The notes under the pieces are model-generated. The model searched no databases, was not told the origin of the DNA, and saw only the letters and a program-made list of their open reading frames with translations. Below, in pieces: positions 1-47,297 of a stretch of DNA of 64,000 nucleotides. The stretch comes from Polyodon spathula (Eukaryota; Chordata; Actinopteri; Acipenseriformes; Polyodontidae). The position numbers were made by a program, and so were the translations under genes. The stretch lies in NCBI RefSeq assembly GCF_017654505.1, contig NC_054559.1, positions 13,538,647-13,602,646 on the forward strand, read 5' to 3'. The number at the start of each line of letters is the position of its first letter. The stretch's first letter is position 1.

Positions 1-33800
<33,800 letters not shown>

Positions 33801-34730
33801 ATGACAAAAACCATATAAAAACCTTCCAGTGGGGACAAAAAGAGAAGCTTTCCGAGGCCTGGGTATTGCAATACATGCAGTAGTGCATCATTTTAGCATC
33901 TCTAAAGAGAGAGAGGAAAAAAAGAAATGACATTTTTTATCTTATACCTCAGATATTTTGTTCTGTGTATTTTAATATTGTGGGTCTTTAATTTCTAAAG
34001 GTTACATAGATTGTTGGCTGTAGAAGTGTCTGTGGTGATCTAGAAAGCTGCTAGATATATAAAACAAACAAAAACAAAACAAAAAAAACATATTAGAGCC
34101 ACAATCAAGAGAGCTTTATCATGTAAATGAATTATATATGATAAATATTAAGCTATTTGGGGTTATCACATGTTTTGTAAGAGTGTAAATGACTATAGTA
34201 GTCATGTTGTTTTTTGCATTTTTACATTGCCTTTTGTTTTTAACTTTTATTTGTAATTAAATTAATTTTGGTTTGTTTGAAGTGAAGAAGGGATGGTTGG
34301 GTAAGGGGGGGGGGGGTTTTAATCCAGAAAAAAGTTAGATACAGCAAAGAAGGGGGCACCACTGTACCGACTACCGACTATATCAGCTTAAAAAAAAAAA
34401 AAAAAAAAAAACATTCACTATTCAAAGCCAAAGTTTATGTTCTTGGGATGTTTTCCAACACTTACTAACTTTCGTAAAAGTCATCTAAAACACCCCAAAA
34501 GATACTTCACCTGGCAGTATGTAACTGTTAAACCATTATCTAGTTCTTTAATCAAAATCCTTAACTGGTTTAGGCCATTAAAGAAAGCGTTCTTTTTGTA
34601 TTACTTCCAGTATATAAATTATTGATATCATTGCTGACTTTTGTATTATGGGAGGGAAGAAATAACGTTAATAAATAAGGTGATAAAAGCACTGTTTCTA
34701 TTTTTTCTTTTTCTTTTTCAGAAGGAAAGT

Positions 34731-34736
34731 AATAAA
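34731..34736 (+). terminator. rbfox1: Candidate proximal poly(A) signal AATAAA
   Basis: A canonical hexamer in the 3' UTR, about 930 nt after the stop. Confidence 0.4.
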
Positions 34737-35070
34737 ACTAGAATTCTTTGTACCTGTTAAAAAAATTTAAAAAAAACAACAACGACAATGTATAAAATTT
34801 GAACTGTGCAGTGGAAATGTTCTGTTATAGAATACACAACCTATGATGTTTTAGATTTAGTCTAGTAGACCAACTGTTAGAGAAAGATGTGTCATTTTTA
34901 TGGAATTACATGATAATCATATTCAGATTTATATAAACATTTTACAAGTATTGCAATCATTATGTTGAGATAATCATGGTATTTTTGTCAGCTTAGTACT
35001 TTTTAAACATGACTGTGCTGCATACACAACCTGCCATTTTTTCCTTCTCTTTACAGCTTGGGAGATTTTT

Positions 35071-35207
<137 letters not shown>

Positions 35208-35307
35208 ATTTATTGTTATTTTTTATTAAGTATGATTTTTTTTGTTAATTTGGTTCATTATTATTATTTTTAAGGCATTTGGATTCTTGTAGTTTGCTGT
35301 AAAACAA

Positions 35308-35317
35308 AATAAATAAA
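35308..35317 (+). terminator. rbfox1: Overlapping AATAAATAAA poly(A) signal
   Basis: Two overlapping canonical hexamers about 1.5 kb after the stop, just before the SINE insertion. Use of this site would exclude the SINE from the mRNA. Confidence 0.5.
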
Positions 35318-35369
35318 TTCAGTTTATCTGTCATTTTAAAAGTACTACATTAGCAAGCTGTCAAGATTG

Positions 35370-35829
35370 AAAGCACAGGCGTTAGTGTGCAAGGTGAGTC
35401 ATACAGTACAGGTTTGCGTCCTGGCTGTGCGAAGTCACTGGTCTTCACTGGGGATTCTGAAGGGAGCGTCGTATTGGCTCTGCTGCTCCTGTGGGTTAGG
35501 GAGGCAAAACCGGCAGGGACTGTTTCTCCTCATCATGCTACAGCGAACCTTGCTGGCCAAGCGCCCAGTGAGCTCAGAGCGGACACCTGCAGGGCTGGTC
35601 TTTGTCCTCCAGAGGCCGGTAGCTCGCTGACATCCGCTCTCAAGTTCCTGGATGTAAAAGAGGAAACTGGCTTGGTCGTGGGATCGGAGGACGCCCACTG
35701 AACCTTCAGCTCTCCTGAGCTGTGTTGGGAACTGCTGCAGTGAGGAGAGAAAATAATTGGACATTCCAAATTGGGGAGAAAATCGAGGGTAAAATAATTG
35801 GGCACATTAAATAAAAATACATTTAAAAA
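35370..35829 (+). mobile_element. tRNA-type SINE inserted in the rbfox1 3' UTR
   Basis: About 460 bp flanked by the 7-bp direct repeat AAGATTG (35363-35369 and 35830-35836), a plausible target-site duplication. The head resembles A and B boxes (TAGTGTGCAAGG at about 35381, GGTTTGCGTCC at about 35411). The body is GC-rich. The tail (about 35752-35815) shares AAAATAATTGGACATTCCAA and a following AATTGGGGAGAAAA-type motif with the 23698-24203 SINE, so both probably used the same LINE machinery. An AATAAA at 35810-35815 lies within its A-rich end. Confidence 0.78.
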
Positions 35830-36202
35830 AAGATTGCTATTTGTACGCATACTTGAAAAATTGCAGCTTGTCTGTGCATATGCTAAGACTGTTCATGTTG
35901 TCCTGTTTACAAGTAAACCTAAGTTGAGGTGTTTGTCACAGGTCTCCTTTTTTTGTATTTATAAAAAATAAAAAAACCTAAAAAAAAAAAAATGCAGCCT
36001 AATGCTGTCTCTGCAGATCTTAGTTAATCCTCATGTGTACAGTGTGTGTCTCATTGCACACTTCAGTTAAATATCTTACCCACCGCTGTGATCCTACTAT
36101 AAAAGAAAAAAAACTGCTTTAAAAAAAAAAAGTGTTGTGACCAGGCGTTCTCCTTGTCATCGTGTATGTGCATGCAGTATGATCAGCTGAACAGTAACCA
36201 TC

Positions 36203-36208
36203 AATAAA
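36203..36208 (+). terminator. rbfox1: Candidate distal poly(A) signal AATAAA
   Basis: A canonical hexamer followed by a GT-rich stretch (ttgtagttgcttctttctttttgtctg), about 2.4 kb after the stop. It is the best candidate for the end of the long rbfox1 mRNA. Confidence 0.6.
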
Positions 36209-37659
36209 GTTTCACAAGATAAGGGGAAATTGTAGTTGCTTCTTTCTTTTTGTCTGACTGTTGTGTGATATGAATTATTAAGGGAAACTGCATATACATA
36301 CATATATCCATACTTATCTGTAATTAGTATAAAACAACCAAAGCCAAGTCAAAGCAGATTCACACAACTCTCATGAAGAGTTTTGCTTCCAACAAGGAAA
36401 TCGCTTAAACTTTGATTCAATGCATAACAATGAACAATGCATTACAATTGAAAGACGTATCCATCAATTATTTTAGTTATTGGTGCTGATTTTAAGAAAT
36501 GCTGGATACAAGTACAGTAGTACACTTACTGTGTAGTAAACTTATAAGATATCCAAATCAGTCATGCAGCTGTCATTCTTTAATTATCTGGTTATAGATT
36601 TAGGTGATGTGACTTTTCTACATGCCATATACATGTTCTGTAAATCTCTAAAATAACAATCAGTCACTTGATAAATCAAGAATTAATTGTCTGATAATGA
36701 CAATATGAATATACTTTTGGTAGCAGCTTAGTACTGTTGCCACAATCAAATCATTTGTTACTAAATACAGATTTTCACATAGAAGATAAAACACATGACA
36801 TACAATAGGACAGGTAGAGGGTTCCTAGTTTTGAAACCCAACAGAGGAAGCGGTGACCCTGAAGGAATGTTCTCTTCGATTGTGCTTTATTCCTTCCAGC
36901 TATAAAACCAAGCTTCCCTTAAACATTGTAAAGAAACCCAGCTAGCACATTTGAGCCTAGTTGGTACATTTACAATCAAATATAGTGCATATACATGTGG
37001 ATACAACAACAATGGGAGGTTGTATATTAATTCATAGCATTTATTTACAGTCTATAGCATCCAGAATAATCAGAATCAGTATAAAAATACAGGGAAAGCT
37101 GTCAATGAAGAAACGTCTATATCAAGAGAAACAACAGACATGACTAAATCCCACTGGAAAAGCAAGATTGTACTTCATGCTATTGTCTACATTACTATAA
37201 AACCAATTAAATATTAAGAAACCCTCTGAAAGTCACATGCCAAAAATCGTACGTCTACCTATCATTCCTCATGATTGTGCACAACTTGCATGACCCACAA
37301 TCTGCATTATAAGCTATGACAAGTATTGTAACACATACAAAGTCTAAGACAACAGATAGAAATAAAAAGGGAAAATAGTTTAGTGGAAGATGCAGAAAAA
37401 AGTATAGAAACCCAGCCTATTTTCGATCCTTGAAATATTCATAAAAGCCACGTCTGGATATTGTTATATAAGCTTCCTGTAAACTATCACAAGGTTAATT
37501 AAACCTTAACAAGCAAACACTCTTATTTCAAGACGGACAGGATTTAAAGTTACAGTGGGACTAAATTCAAATTAAGCCATTCTTCTAAGGACAAGAGAAT
37601 TCAATAATGACATACGGCAATGAGAATAAAAAGACAAAAAAATGTAATCAACCAAGTTC

Positions 37660-37840
<181 letters not shown>

Positions 37841-39035
37841 ATCTGTATAATATTAGTATACAGCTACGCTTCTGTTAATTTAGTACTACATGACAAGAAA
37901 TCATCATTACACAATATACTATATTTGTTCTAAAGACTGATTGTTCTGCAGGATCATAACTATAGATGTCAAAAGAAATTGAATGCAATGAAGAACAGGT
38001 TTTCAGTTAAAAGTTCAAATTCCTGTAGAACTAACCCTGTCTATAATTAGTGTAAAGTTGGGTTGTTAAAAAAAAAAAAAGATGCGAATAAGACATGGAG
38101 CAATTACAAACCAACTCTGAAAGACATCTCTGCCTAAAGTCAAGTCTTCATGCTCAAGCCTCAAGCAAACTGCGTTCAGTGGCCTTGAATGATAACCAAG
38201 GTTCCACTTTCTTACCTCTTACTTGGACAACTCAATAGAAGTTTTTGCTGCCTCCTGGTAATATAGACCTCTCTGTGGTTTACCTTTAAAATTCTGCTAC
38301 TCTTTATATTTATAATCAACTCCACTGGAGAAAGGGTTCATGTCAGAATAATAATCCAAATTATGCTAACATTTCCATTACAAAAGTCTCTAACTTTTCA
38401 CCACAGGAAAGCAGGATCATCAGTAAGAGAGATGCCCACTAACTAACCCTCTAGCTGTGTAAGTGGGTCCTAGTCCTGTGTCCCTTTACAGAAGCAATAG
38501 CCCTGCTCATAATAAACCTTCCCAGTGCCGGCTTTCCTGTGGAGGACTAGGCCTTGCACTAGTAATTTGATTCATTTCACTATATTAAATCCAGCATTGA
38601 ATCTTGTTGTTTTGGTCTCTTTGCTAAGGTTGATTTGCTATGTGGGACTAACTGATAATAAATGTGCGATTGATTATCCTACATGAGTTTTCACAGTATT
38701 GCTTTTCCATTACTGCATCTTACTTGCCGCCCAAGCCAATGATGTCAATTACATTATAATTTTTTTTTTGGCTTCAAAACAGAAAAGTAAGCGCATGATA
38801 AAAACAAACAAAACAAAATACATTCAAAGTATTAATTGTTGAATTTGGGACCTAGAGCCGAGGCCAACATGCTCACTTCAATTCTACTTACGAAAAGTAT
38901 TTTTATACTAAGCCCTTCCAAAGTGGATATATGTGTAAGAAATAAAGACACTGTGATATTGTTATTTTCCTAGTGTCTTAATACAGGTGTATTTGTGTGT
39001 GTGTGTCTTCAAAGGTATAATCAGATCAAGAAAGG

Positions 39036-39201
39036 GATGGAAATAAGACTCCTGTTGCATAGCAGCTTCGCTCATTCCAGGTTTTAATATGAGCTAGATC
39101 AGCCCCAGTGTATAGGTAACAAGCTCAGATGCTATGAAACGCATAGTAAAACCGGTTGTCGATCAAACTGATATGCAATGGGAGTCTTATTTCCATTCCT
39201 G
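39036..39201. mobile_element. Hairpin MITE-like element, copy A
   Basis: The left end GGAAATAAGACTCCTGTTGC and the right end GATATGCAATGGGAGTCTTATTTCC are inverted repeats. Pairing continues inward: ...CATAGCAGCTTCGCTCATTCCAGGTTTTAATATG faces ...CATAGTAAAACCGGTTGTCGATCAAACTGATATG. Almost the whole element of about 166 bp folds on itself. A related, more diverged copy lies at 43277-43418. Confidence 0.8.
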
Positions 39202-39677
39202 CTTCACATTGACACAACAACATTCTCAGAATGTTTGGCTGTTGATAAGATTCCATTAAAGCCCAATTGACCTGCTACAACTACAGCAACTCAAGCAGCA
39301 AACACAGCAGTACTAAGAAGTACAATACAAAGTACAGTGCATAATACCATTGGTACTTTTATGCCTTTGACACGAACTGCATGCTTTAGTTGTACAGCAG
39401 AAGTTGTGTGTAGTGGTAGTCTTCTCTCATCAAGTTACCATGATCTCAGCAAGTTTCCTGAGGTTCTGTACAGCCACCTCTGCAGATAGACATACTAAAC
39501 AACCTGGAAATAAAAAAGAAAAACCAGCAATATAGGCACACTGTTATTTGTTACTTTCAAAGAAGATTATCAATTGAAAAACATTATACAAGGTACATTA
39601 CATTCAAGCATTATCCATTCATTTAAAATAGTGCAATGTGATATCAAACTATCACCTCCAGTGAAACACATATTAGG

Positions 39678-39678
39678 A

Positions 39679-39742
<64 letters not shown>
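39678..39742. repeat. (TTA)n microsatellite
   Basis: About 65 bp of pure ATT/TTA trinucleotide repeat. Confidence 0.97.
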
Positions 39743-39746
<4 letters not shown>

Positions 39747-42700
39747 GTTATTATGTATAAAAGTAAAATGAAATACAAATAAAACACAGCAATACCTTTA
39801 AACAAAAATCTAATTTTAAACTATATTCCAGCAGATAAGGTCAAGGTGACTCCCTCCCCGTTGGCCATACTGAGACAAGGTAAAGCAAGTCGAAATATAA
39901 GGATGGATGAAAACCAAAGCGTTTGTCAACTTGATAAAGAGGTTTCTTTGGTTTTATTCCGATTACAAGTAATAAACATAATAGATAGCTCTAGAACTGC
40001 AATCTACAATCTACAAGAGACAACTAAATGCCTTTAATAAGAGATGATTAGAAGAAATCAATAAATATTATATATAGTCTAGTGAGATAAACCTGTCCAC
40101 ACACTCACATATACACTGTGTAGGCAGGCATATAAATTACATATTATGTACTTTTATAAACAGGGTAAGGGAAGTGAGGCGACAGTGGGATTAATCACTA
40201 CTGTTTTCATTACTTACAGTAAGGCACAAGCACTTGATCTCAATATACAGGAGGTGATTCTGGGCCATTCCATGAAAACGTTTGTTAAGACTGTCATTGA
40301 TTAATATAAGACTAATGACAAGCCCAATATTTTTGTGGTCCTGGGTCTATTTCATTACACAGAATGAAGCATTTTAAGATTATCTGATGTAACACATTTC
40401 ATTGTGGTCCTATTGTACGTAGTAAGACAAAGGGATTTAATTGGCAGCAGAGGAGTACCCTACAGATTTGTTTTAAGCTGCAGTAAATGGGCCAATTCAC
40501 ACCTTTGCTACTATAGTGAGTTTATTGAAATTTGTGTGGGTGAAAACAGCTAGGAAGGCTCAGCACTTCTAAGGACCCTGACAGGTACTAAATTGTACTG
40601 ACTAACTATGGATCAAAAAGATCTGAGAAATGCTGCATGGTTCGCAGCTTGGAGTGCACATCCCCTCAGTAAAAGGCAGGGCTGGGGAGGACCCTGCCTC
40701 TTTTTGATTATGGCACTATAGAAATAACTATGCTATACAAATCCATTATCCTTCAGGCTTAAGGCCACACCAAGATTGTTTCTTTTTTTGTTGTTAATAT
40801 ATCTAACTGTAGTAGGCTAGGTTCTTATTTGGGTTGGTTACTCTTTTTAGGTTGGAGAGACCATTTTTAAATCATATTGTCATATTTGGCCATTTCGAGG
40901 TTCTTTTATTCGAAACCTCAATGTGAATTTCCAGATCCCATGCACAAATATATACTTCTTTAAATACTGTAATAGCCCATGTAGTAAAATAGATGTTCCT
41001 GAGGACCAAGGGTTAGTTGCATAAAACATTAAACTAGGAGTAGATTTTATTCTTTACTTCCTTTTTTTTTTTGTCCATGCATGCAAAGGTCTGCTGCATG
41101 CAGAACACCAGCTAGCACAACAACATGATTGGAATGCTGAAGGACTGGCAAAGGTAGAAAAGCTTTGCAATGGCTGGCGTGTGCACAGGCCCTTAGCTGA
41201 CTGTTTTTGTGCTCCCACACGGCTCTGGGATGTTGTTTCCCTAGTTAGAGAATCATTTCATTTACTGTTTCAAAGCGTCGGGAGCAAACAGAAATTGTCA
41301 AGCCACAATGGCAGGTGTTAAAAAAAAAGAAAGAAAAAAGGCAGGATAGCAGCGGTGCAAAGGTTAATCTGCTCTTAATCAAATCTGTTCTACTCTTCTT
41401 TCTCCCGGGGAGCCAGAGATAATAGACATGCTTCATCGGAGATTAGGCAGTGGGTCTCAAAAACGCTGTCACAAGGAGGCTTCCGTATGGCTGCCAGCGC
41501 TTTCACACTCCTTGTCACAAAGAAAAACCATTCATTCTTTTCAGCATGCTTTAATTTTCCATTAATTCGGCTTTTAAATTGTAACCTACTACCTTTGGTA
41601 CAAATGAGGAGGGCTGTAGTCTGTACACAAGCTCGTTATTTAATTTTCATTACCCTGTAACTAAACAATAATCCATGGTCATATTATCCTCTGGTAAATG
41701 TAGCACAATACAGTGGGAATTTTTACATTAGGCATTAACAGTACAATACCCTTTTTTCATATAAATGTGATTAGAAGGCGAACAGGGGGAAGTATAGTGG
41801 ATTTCAGCTGCCTTCAGATTTGCTTACATTTGAAATTATAGGAAATTACTAAGTAATGTTATATAATTGTATTACCGTAACATTAACCTAATCAATATTA
41901 ACAGTTATTACTGGAAACAGAAGAAAATTACAGATATTGATTACATAATTCCTGCTCTGTACTGTGGTGTAAGCAGATGAGAATGTGAATGTTATTGTCA
42001 GTTGATCCAAAACAGCACCCATAAAGACAATGTGGTTGCTTAATCACCCCTTTCCATGACCTTTCAGCACACAAGTAGTGTCAGTCTACCTTACCAAGAC
42101 ATTAAACAGGTGTCCTTAGAACAACAGTTTGTACTCTTCATTAAAATGCATTTTTATTTCAACTCAAAAATAGTACTACTCAAAACATACTAAAATTAAA
42201 AACTGACACCCATTTTGACTAGAAATCTTTCTTAATGTCAAAGTGTTTAAAGGTTATGGCTAAGCTCAACAGTAGCTTGGCACTTTTGTTTTTTAACAAT
42301 CATTGAGATAATTATGTTGTCTTCAACAACATAGGAGGCGCTGGCGTGCTTGTAACAAATTTTTGGTGAAATAAATTATGAACCAATTTTGACAGCAAAA
42401 TCGTTCAAGTCCACTGCAAAATTGCAGCTTATCCCTTAAAAGCTGATAAACTATGGAGAAATCTACAGCTTCTAGCACTGTACACAGTACCCACCCACCC
42501 TTTCACCGTGTTTCACTGCTGCAAACATACACTACATTTGTGGCAGCAATTTCCAGGCAGGAGTGGGTTAAGTAACATATCTGCACCAGTTGATGGTGAG
42601 AAAGCAAGGAAGTGGTGATGAATCAAACCACTAACTAATATCTTAATATAACCCTTTTGACGGTAATGGATCATGTTCTGGTCTAATGCACCAGCCTGTC

Positions 42701-43276
42701 ATCTCTGGAGTGAAATGAGTTTGGTGGTCTGTACTCACCGTCCCTGGTGGATAGCAGTTTCGCCTCGCAAAACTGTCACACAATTTGTCACACCTGCCAG
42801 TCTTTTACTTGAGAGAGGCCTCGGGATTAAATTACAACAAGATGCTGAGACCATCTCACCCTTCAACATGGTGGTCCACCCACAGGTCAGGTGTGGGGCT
42901 ATAAAGGGGCAGTGTAGGGCTGATCTGCAGATATACATGTACAGTGAGATTTGTAAACCTTCACCTTTAACATGCACTTTAAACAAGCCAAACGTTATTT
43001 TGCAGGAAGTGGGCAGAAGCAGCACTAAAGAACTATAAAACCCTGACACTACGTCCTTAACAAAATTGTCTGTTGCAAACTATTCGTGTGCATGCTATGT
43101 CATTTAAAAAAAAAAACATTGATAGGCAGCGTTCTCTCGAAGTAAAACTAACAATCCCTATTGTTTATTTGATGCATTTATTATTGCATACTAGTTTTGA
43201 AACAAAACTTGTAAGCCTTTACAAACTAGGTGTCCCAGCATTAAGACCTTATACCAACCAACTCAAAGTCCTTTCA

Positions 43277-43418
43277 GGGATGGAAAACCTTCCCGTCACA
43301 TAGCAGTTTGATCCATTAATGGTTTTACTATGAGTTTAATAGGACACCAGTGCTTGTTACATATATACTAATAAAGCTTGTATTAAAAACTGCTATTAAA
43401 CTGCTATTACTTCCATCC
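43277..43418. mobile_element. Hairpin MITE-like element, copy B
   Basis: Starts GGGATGGAAA and carries CATAGCAGTTTGATCCATTA followed by TGGTTTTACTATGAG, matching the left half of the element at 39036-39201. It also has CCAGTGCTTGTTAC, like the centre of that element, and ends ...TTACTTCCATCC, the inverse of its start. It is shorter and more diverged than copy A. Confidence 0.68.
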
Positions 43419-46368
43419 ATCAGGCCATTTAAATGAATATAGCTAGCACATGTCCAGATCTACCTCACTCTGGGTGCCAGAGCACATCATGACAGGAAAA
43501 AGAAAATGAACACAAGAGGCAAAACCCTCCCTGCTGAATTTGTGTCACTTTGTGAAGCCCTGCTCCTTTCATCAGAGTGCAGCTTCATAAGTCAGGCTTC
43601 ATTATGCTGTTGATCTTTTGTTTGCTTTGTTTTCTTCCCCTAATTGCCTTTCTTGGTGCTCCGAGTGAGAAACCCCTTGTCACAGCCTTTTCTTCCGAGC
43701 CATGCTTCTCTTTCATGTTTCTGATGTCAAGTCTCTCCCCTTTTTCTTTTCCTCGTCTTCCATTCCTCAGCACTCCCCATATGCTCCTGTTTAATATTTA
43801 ATCAGCTCCTCCTTGTCTGCAGCATTGCTGGCTTCGTTAGATAATTAATGGCTGCCTGCATCTCATTTGCCTCAGTTGATGCATCTGCAGCCAGTAATTA
43901 GAGCGGGAGTTTATTAGCGGCAGTGGGTTCGTTTATTTGCGAAGTGCTCTCCTTGATTGAGGCCACTGGGAACCATGTGCACGGACAGGCTGTCTCTGCC
44001 CTTAATAGCTCCGCTTTGTTTACATTTTTACTACTAGTTTTGCAACGCTGCACATCCTGGCAGTTCAGGGGAACAGTTGGTGCTGCAGATTTGACTTTCA
44101 TAATTTAGTAAATAATTAGGTAATTCATGGCACTAACACTCCGCCAGAGTATACGAGCAGCTTCAGTGTAATCTGGCAGGGAGTTTTATCAGCTGGCAGC
44201 AAAGAAACAGGTCCTATTAACCACTTTGTTCACTATCACCCGTTTGCCAGTACTCGCCGTCCTATATGCAGGAACTCCGACATGACACAGAGTTACTTAG
44301 TAACAGTGACCAGACACACAATACTACAAGATGTGCACATTTGTTTGGCAGTAAGCGCTAGGACCAGTAAAGTTCAGGTTATTCCTGGAGCAGGCAGTTG
44401 CTACTCCAGCTATATGTCATTTAGTACCTCCTACTGCTTCTACCTGCTGTTCTGCTTGTTTAATACATTATATTTCCCAAAAGATCATATCCCATGGATA
44501 TTGTATATGCACAGGCATCAATGTACAGTGTTTACACAGATTGAAACAGAGTCATATTACTAGAGCAAATACAAACATACTGTTATAGCACTAAAGAGAA
44601 CTATATTCTAAAAGTTGAATAAATAGCTCTCAAGATATGGCCTGGGTAGCATAAACAATCTCAAGCAAGAAAGACCTATAACCAAGTTATCTCAGAAATG
44701 GATGACCGGTTCTCTAGATATGGCACATATAAACTGTACAAGCTAAAGATACCTAGTTGCTCATCTGGGTTGCAAAGCCTTCTTCCAAACGTGTTGAGCA
44801 TTTGCCTATAAACAGAGATCTAGTTTTCATCTTCCCTCTCTACACTTACTTTCTCATAATTTATTCAATTTGAGTGATTGTCTATGCTAGCTCAAGAGGC
44901 TTCTCCTTCCAGGAGGATCTAATGAAAAGTGCCTGCCAGTTCCCCCACTTAATCTCTCTCAAGAAAAAGTCAATGTAGTAGTATGTGTTTATAACAGATC
45001 AATGAAATACAATTAATGGAAGAAGGCGAAAATATGAGTTATAGAAATATGGGAAGGGGGGTGGTGTACTTAGGATCATGCCAGCCTGAGTTCAAAAAGG
45101 ACACTGAGAGTGAGACAGTGTTTCTTTATTTGACTTAGCTAGAAACATAACCATTTAGTTCATTTCATTATTGCCTGACTTATGATTGACTTTTGTAGGC
45201 AGTTAAATATTTATTTTTTTCTATTAACTTTTTGAATAATGGTTCCCTCAGTGTGTTAACTAGTTCAGTGTATTTCAAACAAACCTCAATACAGCTAACC
45301 CTACTTTTTTATACAAGGTGTTAGAACACTATCCTTCAAAAATAGTTGAACCACAGGATTGCTGACCGAAATGTATTCAGTTTTGAAGCAATTGTGCCAA
45401 AGGAAAAACAATATATATCCTCACAAATACAACAAAAATCAGTGAACCAAGCCTCACTCATTAAATAGAATGTTCTGTGGGCCGCTCTGAAATGCATATG
45501 GAATGTCCTTTTTAGAAACTACCTACTTATTTGACTGCTGGGAGGCGGGTTCATAACTTTATTGGGATGAATGTGGTAAAACATATTTACAAAATAGTTT
45601 GCACACAGCTTTCTTAGCCATATGAGCATTATTTGAGTACTTAAACAAAGTTTAACAAAGTCCTTAACTAAATATTCCTTAAAACAGTCCTTGGAGTTTT
45701 GGTTTATCTTCAGCTGCTCTAGAGACGGAGACCATGCCCAAATCAAACTAATGCAAAACTGCTTTCAAAGTGTGAGTCACAAATGGATAAGGTCTTCGGA
45801 TGTTCTCCATTTTTACCTCATATTACTCCCATTCCTGAGGTGGATAATGTGGTCAGTCACTGGCTGTTCAGGTAAGAAGGCACTGGGGGACAGCACCATG
45901 CCCGTGCTGATTGCATTGATCACAGCAATAATATCAAAGCAGCTGGATATAAATCTACCTCAGAAATGAAATTGCATGATTCGTGTGCATTTTCTTTCCC
46001 ATCTGCACATAATGCGTGGAAAGCCATGGGTTGGCATGTCTCTGCGAAGAGAAAGGATAGTTTAAATGTTTTGTGAAACAGTGGATGCGCCCCACCCCCC
46101 CAGGCTCCAACCTGAAATGCCAAAATCTTCAGAAGACATTTATTTTTATATATACTGGGGATTTTTTTTTTTTTTTTTTTTTTTTAAAGTTGAAGGTATT
46201 TTGATTTATTAAGTGTTTGTACAATGAAGTACATATTAAACAGCTTGATAGATATAACCGATTATATTCATCCTAAATACTGTTCTACTGTATAATGCAC
46301 TCTGTATATGCATGTTACTGTTACTAAAAGCTGGCCCACCAATAGTCAGATGCTAGAGATGTGGTTTA

Positions 46369-46371
<3 letters not shown>

Positions 46372-46425
<54 letters not shown>
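46372..46425. repeat. (AT)n microsatellite beside a SINE tail
   Basis: About 50 bp of TA repeat abutting the T-rich end of the minus-strand SINE, so it may have grown from that element's A-rich tail. Confidence 0.95.
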
Positions 46426-46427
<2 letters not shown>

Positions 46428-46720
46428 TTTTTTTTTTTTTATAGCGCCTTTCATAGTGGATCACCATCACAAAGAGCTTTACAGGCTATGAGACTAGGAT
46501 GTTTGAACTATGCACCAGTTGAGTACTGCAGAGCTACTTACAACAACATCTCACCCAAAAGACAGAGTACAAGGAGGTTAGATGGGCTTTGTATCAGAAA
46601 ACTGGTGACAGAGTCAGAAATAGCATGTGAGAGGTCACACAGTGAGTCAATGGCTGAGCAGGGATTTGAACCGGGGACCTCTATAAGCCTGTTTCTTTAA
46701 CCAGTGGACTACACAGCCCC
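46426..46720 (-). mobile_element. CORE/MIR-like tRNA-derived SINE (minus strand)
   Basis: Read on the minus strand it starts GGGGCTGTGTAGTCCACTGG. It has an A-box-like segment (46695-46711) and a B box GGTTCAAATCC (46662-46672). A CORE-like part with ACTCACTGTGTGACCTCTCA follows, then a tail with TTTGTGATGGTGATCCACTA and AAAGGCGCTAT ending in an A-rich run (46426-46440). The layout matches vertebrate CORE-SINEs such as MIR; exact family assignment needs a repeat library. Confidence 0.78.
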
Positions 46721-47297
46721 TTATATGACTAGGGTTGCCCAGTATTTACCATCTTTAGAGGAGCAACACTAATTAGGCTGCTGATCCGGGCTGCTGTCTA
46801 CATTGGAATGGAAGAACTGAAAGACAAGAGATATATAGAAAGACAAGATAAATAAAGTGAGGATACTTCTTTTTTATCAAATTGCTGAGCTGAAGTCGTT
46901 GAACTTAGAAAGTAAAGCCTCTGGTTTTGAGTGACAGCCCAAAAGTTTTACAAATTGCTGCTTATGAATTTTGCTGACATATCCTAATCTAAAAATAAAT
47001 AAATACATAGAATCTTACTTTCATGTCCCCAGTCGACAACGACCCTTGGTGATGAGTGTGTGCATTTATTCTACATTTCATTTAATTGCATTTTTCATAT
47101 ATATATATCTCCTTGGGATAACAGAATACTGAGCTCAAGTCATGTGATTCCATAAAAACGCTAGATGCTCAGTGTTTGGTATTTGAGTTGAGTTAAAATT
47201 GCCAAAATTGGTTGATTAAGAATCTGTATAAATAGCCATTCGAAAATACATGATTTTAATTAACGCAAGAACAGCGAAAGATACAAGCATGCCCTGC
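46721..47297. other. Intergenic, 5' flank of Tc1-like remnant
   Basis: AT-rich DNA with a short TA run at 47098-47108. It may include the decayed left end of the Tc1-like element, but I could not identify terminal inverted repeats. Confidence 0.5.

Noticed and set aside
35387..35850. Overlapping 87-109-codon frames on both strands
   Set aside because: They lie inside the GC-rich body of a SINE in the 3' UTR and shift across both strands without motif support.
42673..43049. 121-codon plus-strand and 104-codon minus-strand frames
   Set aside because: Overlapping open frames on both strands with no recognisable domain; likely chance in locally stop-poor DNA.
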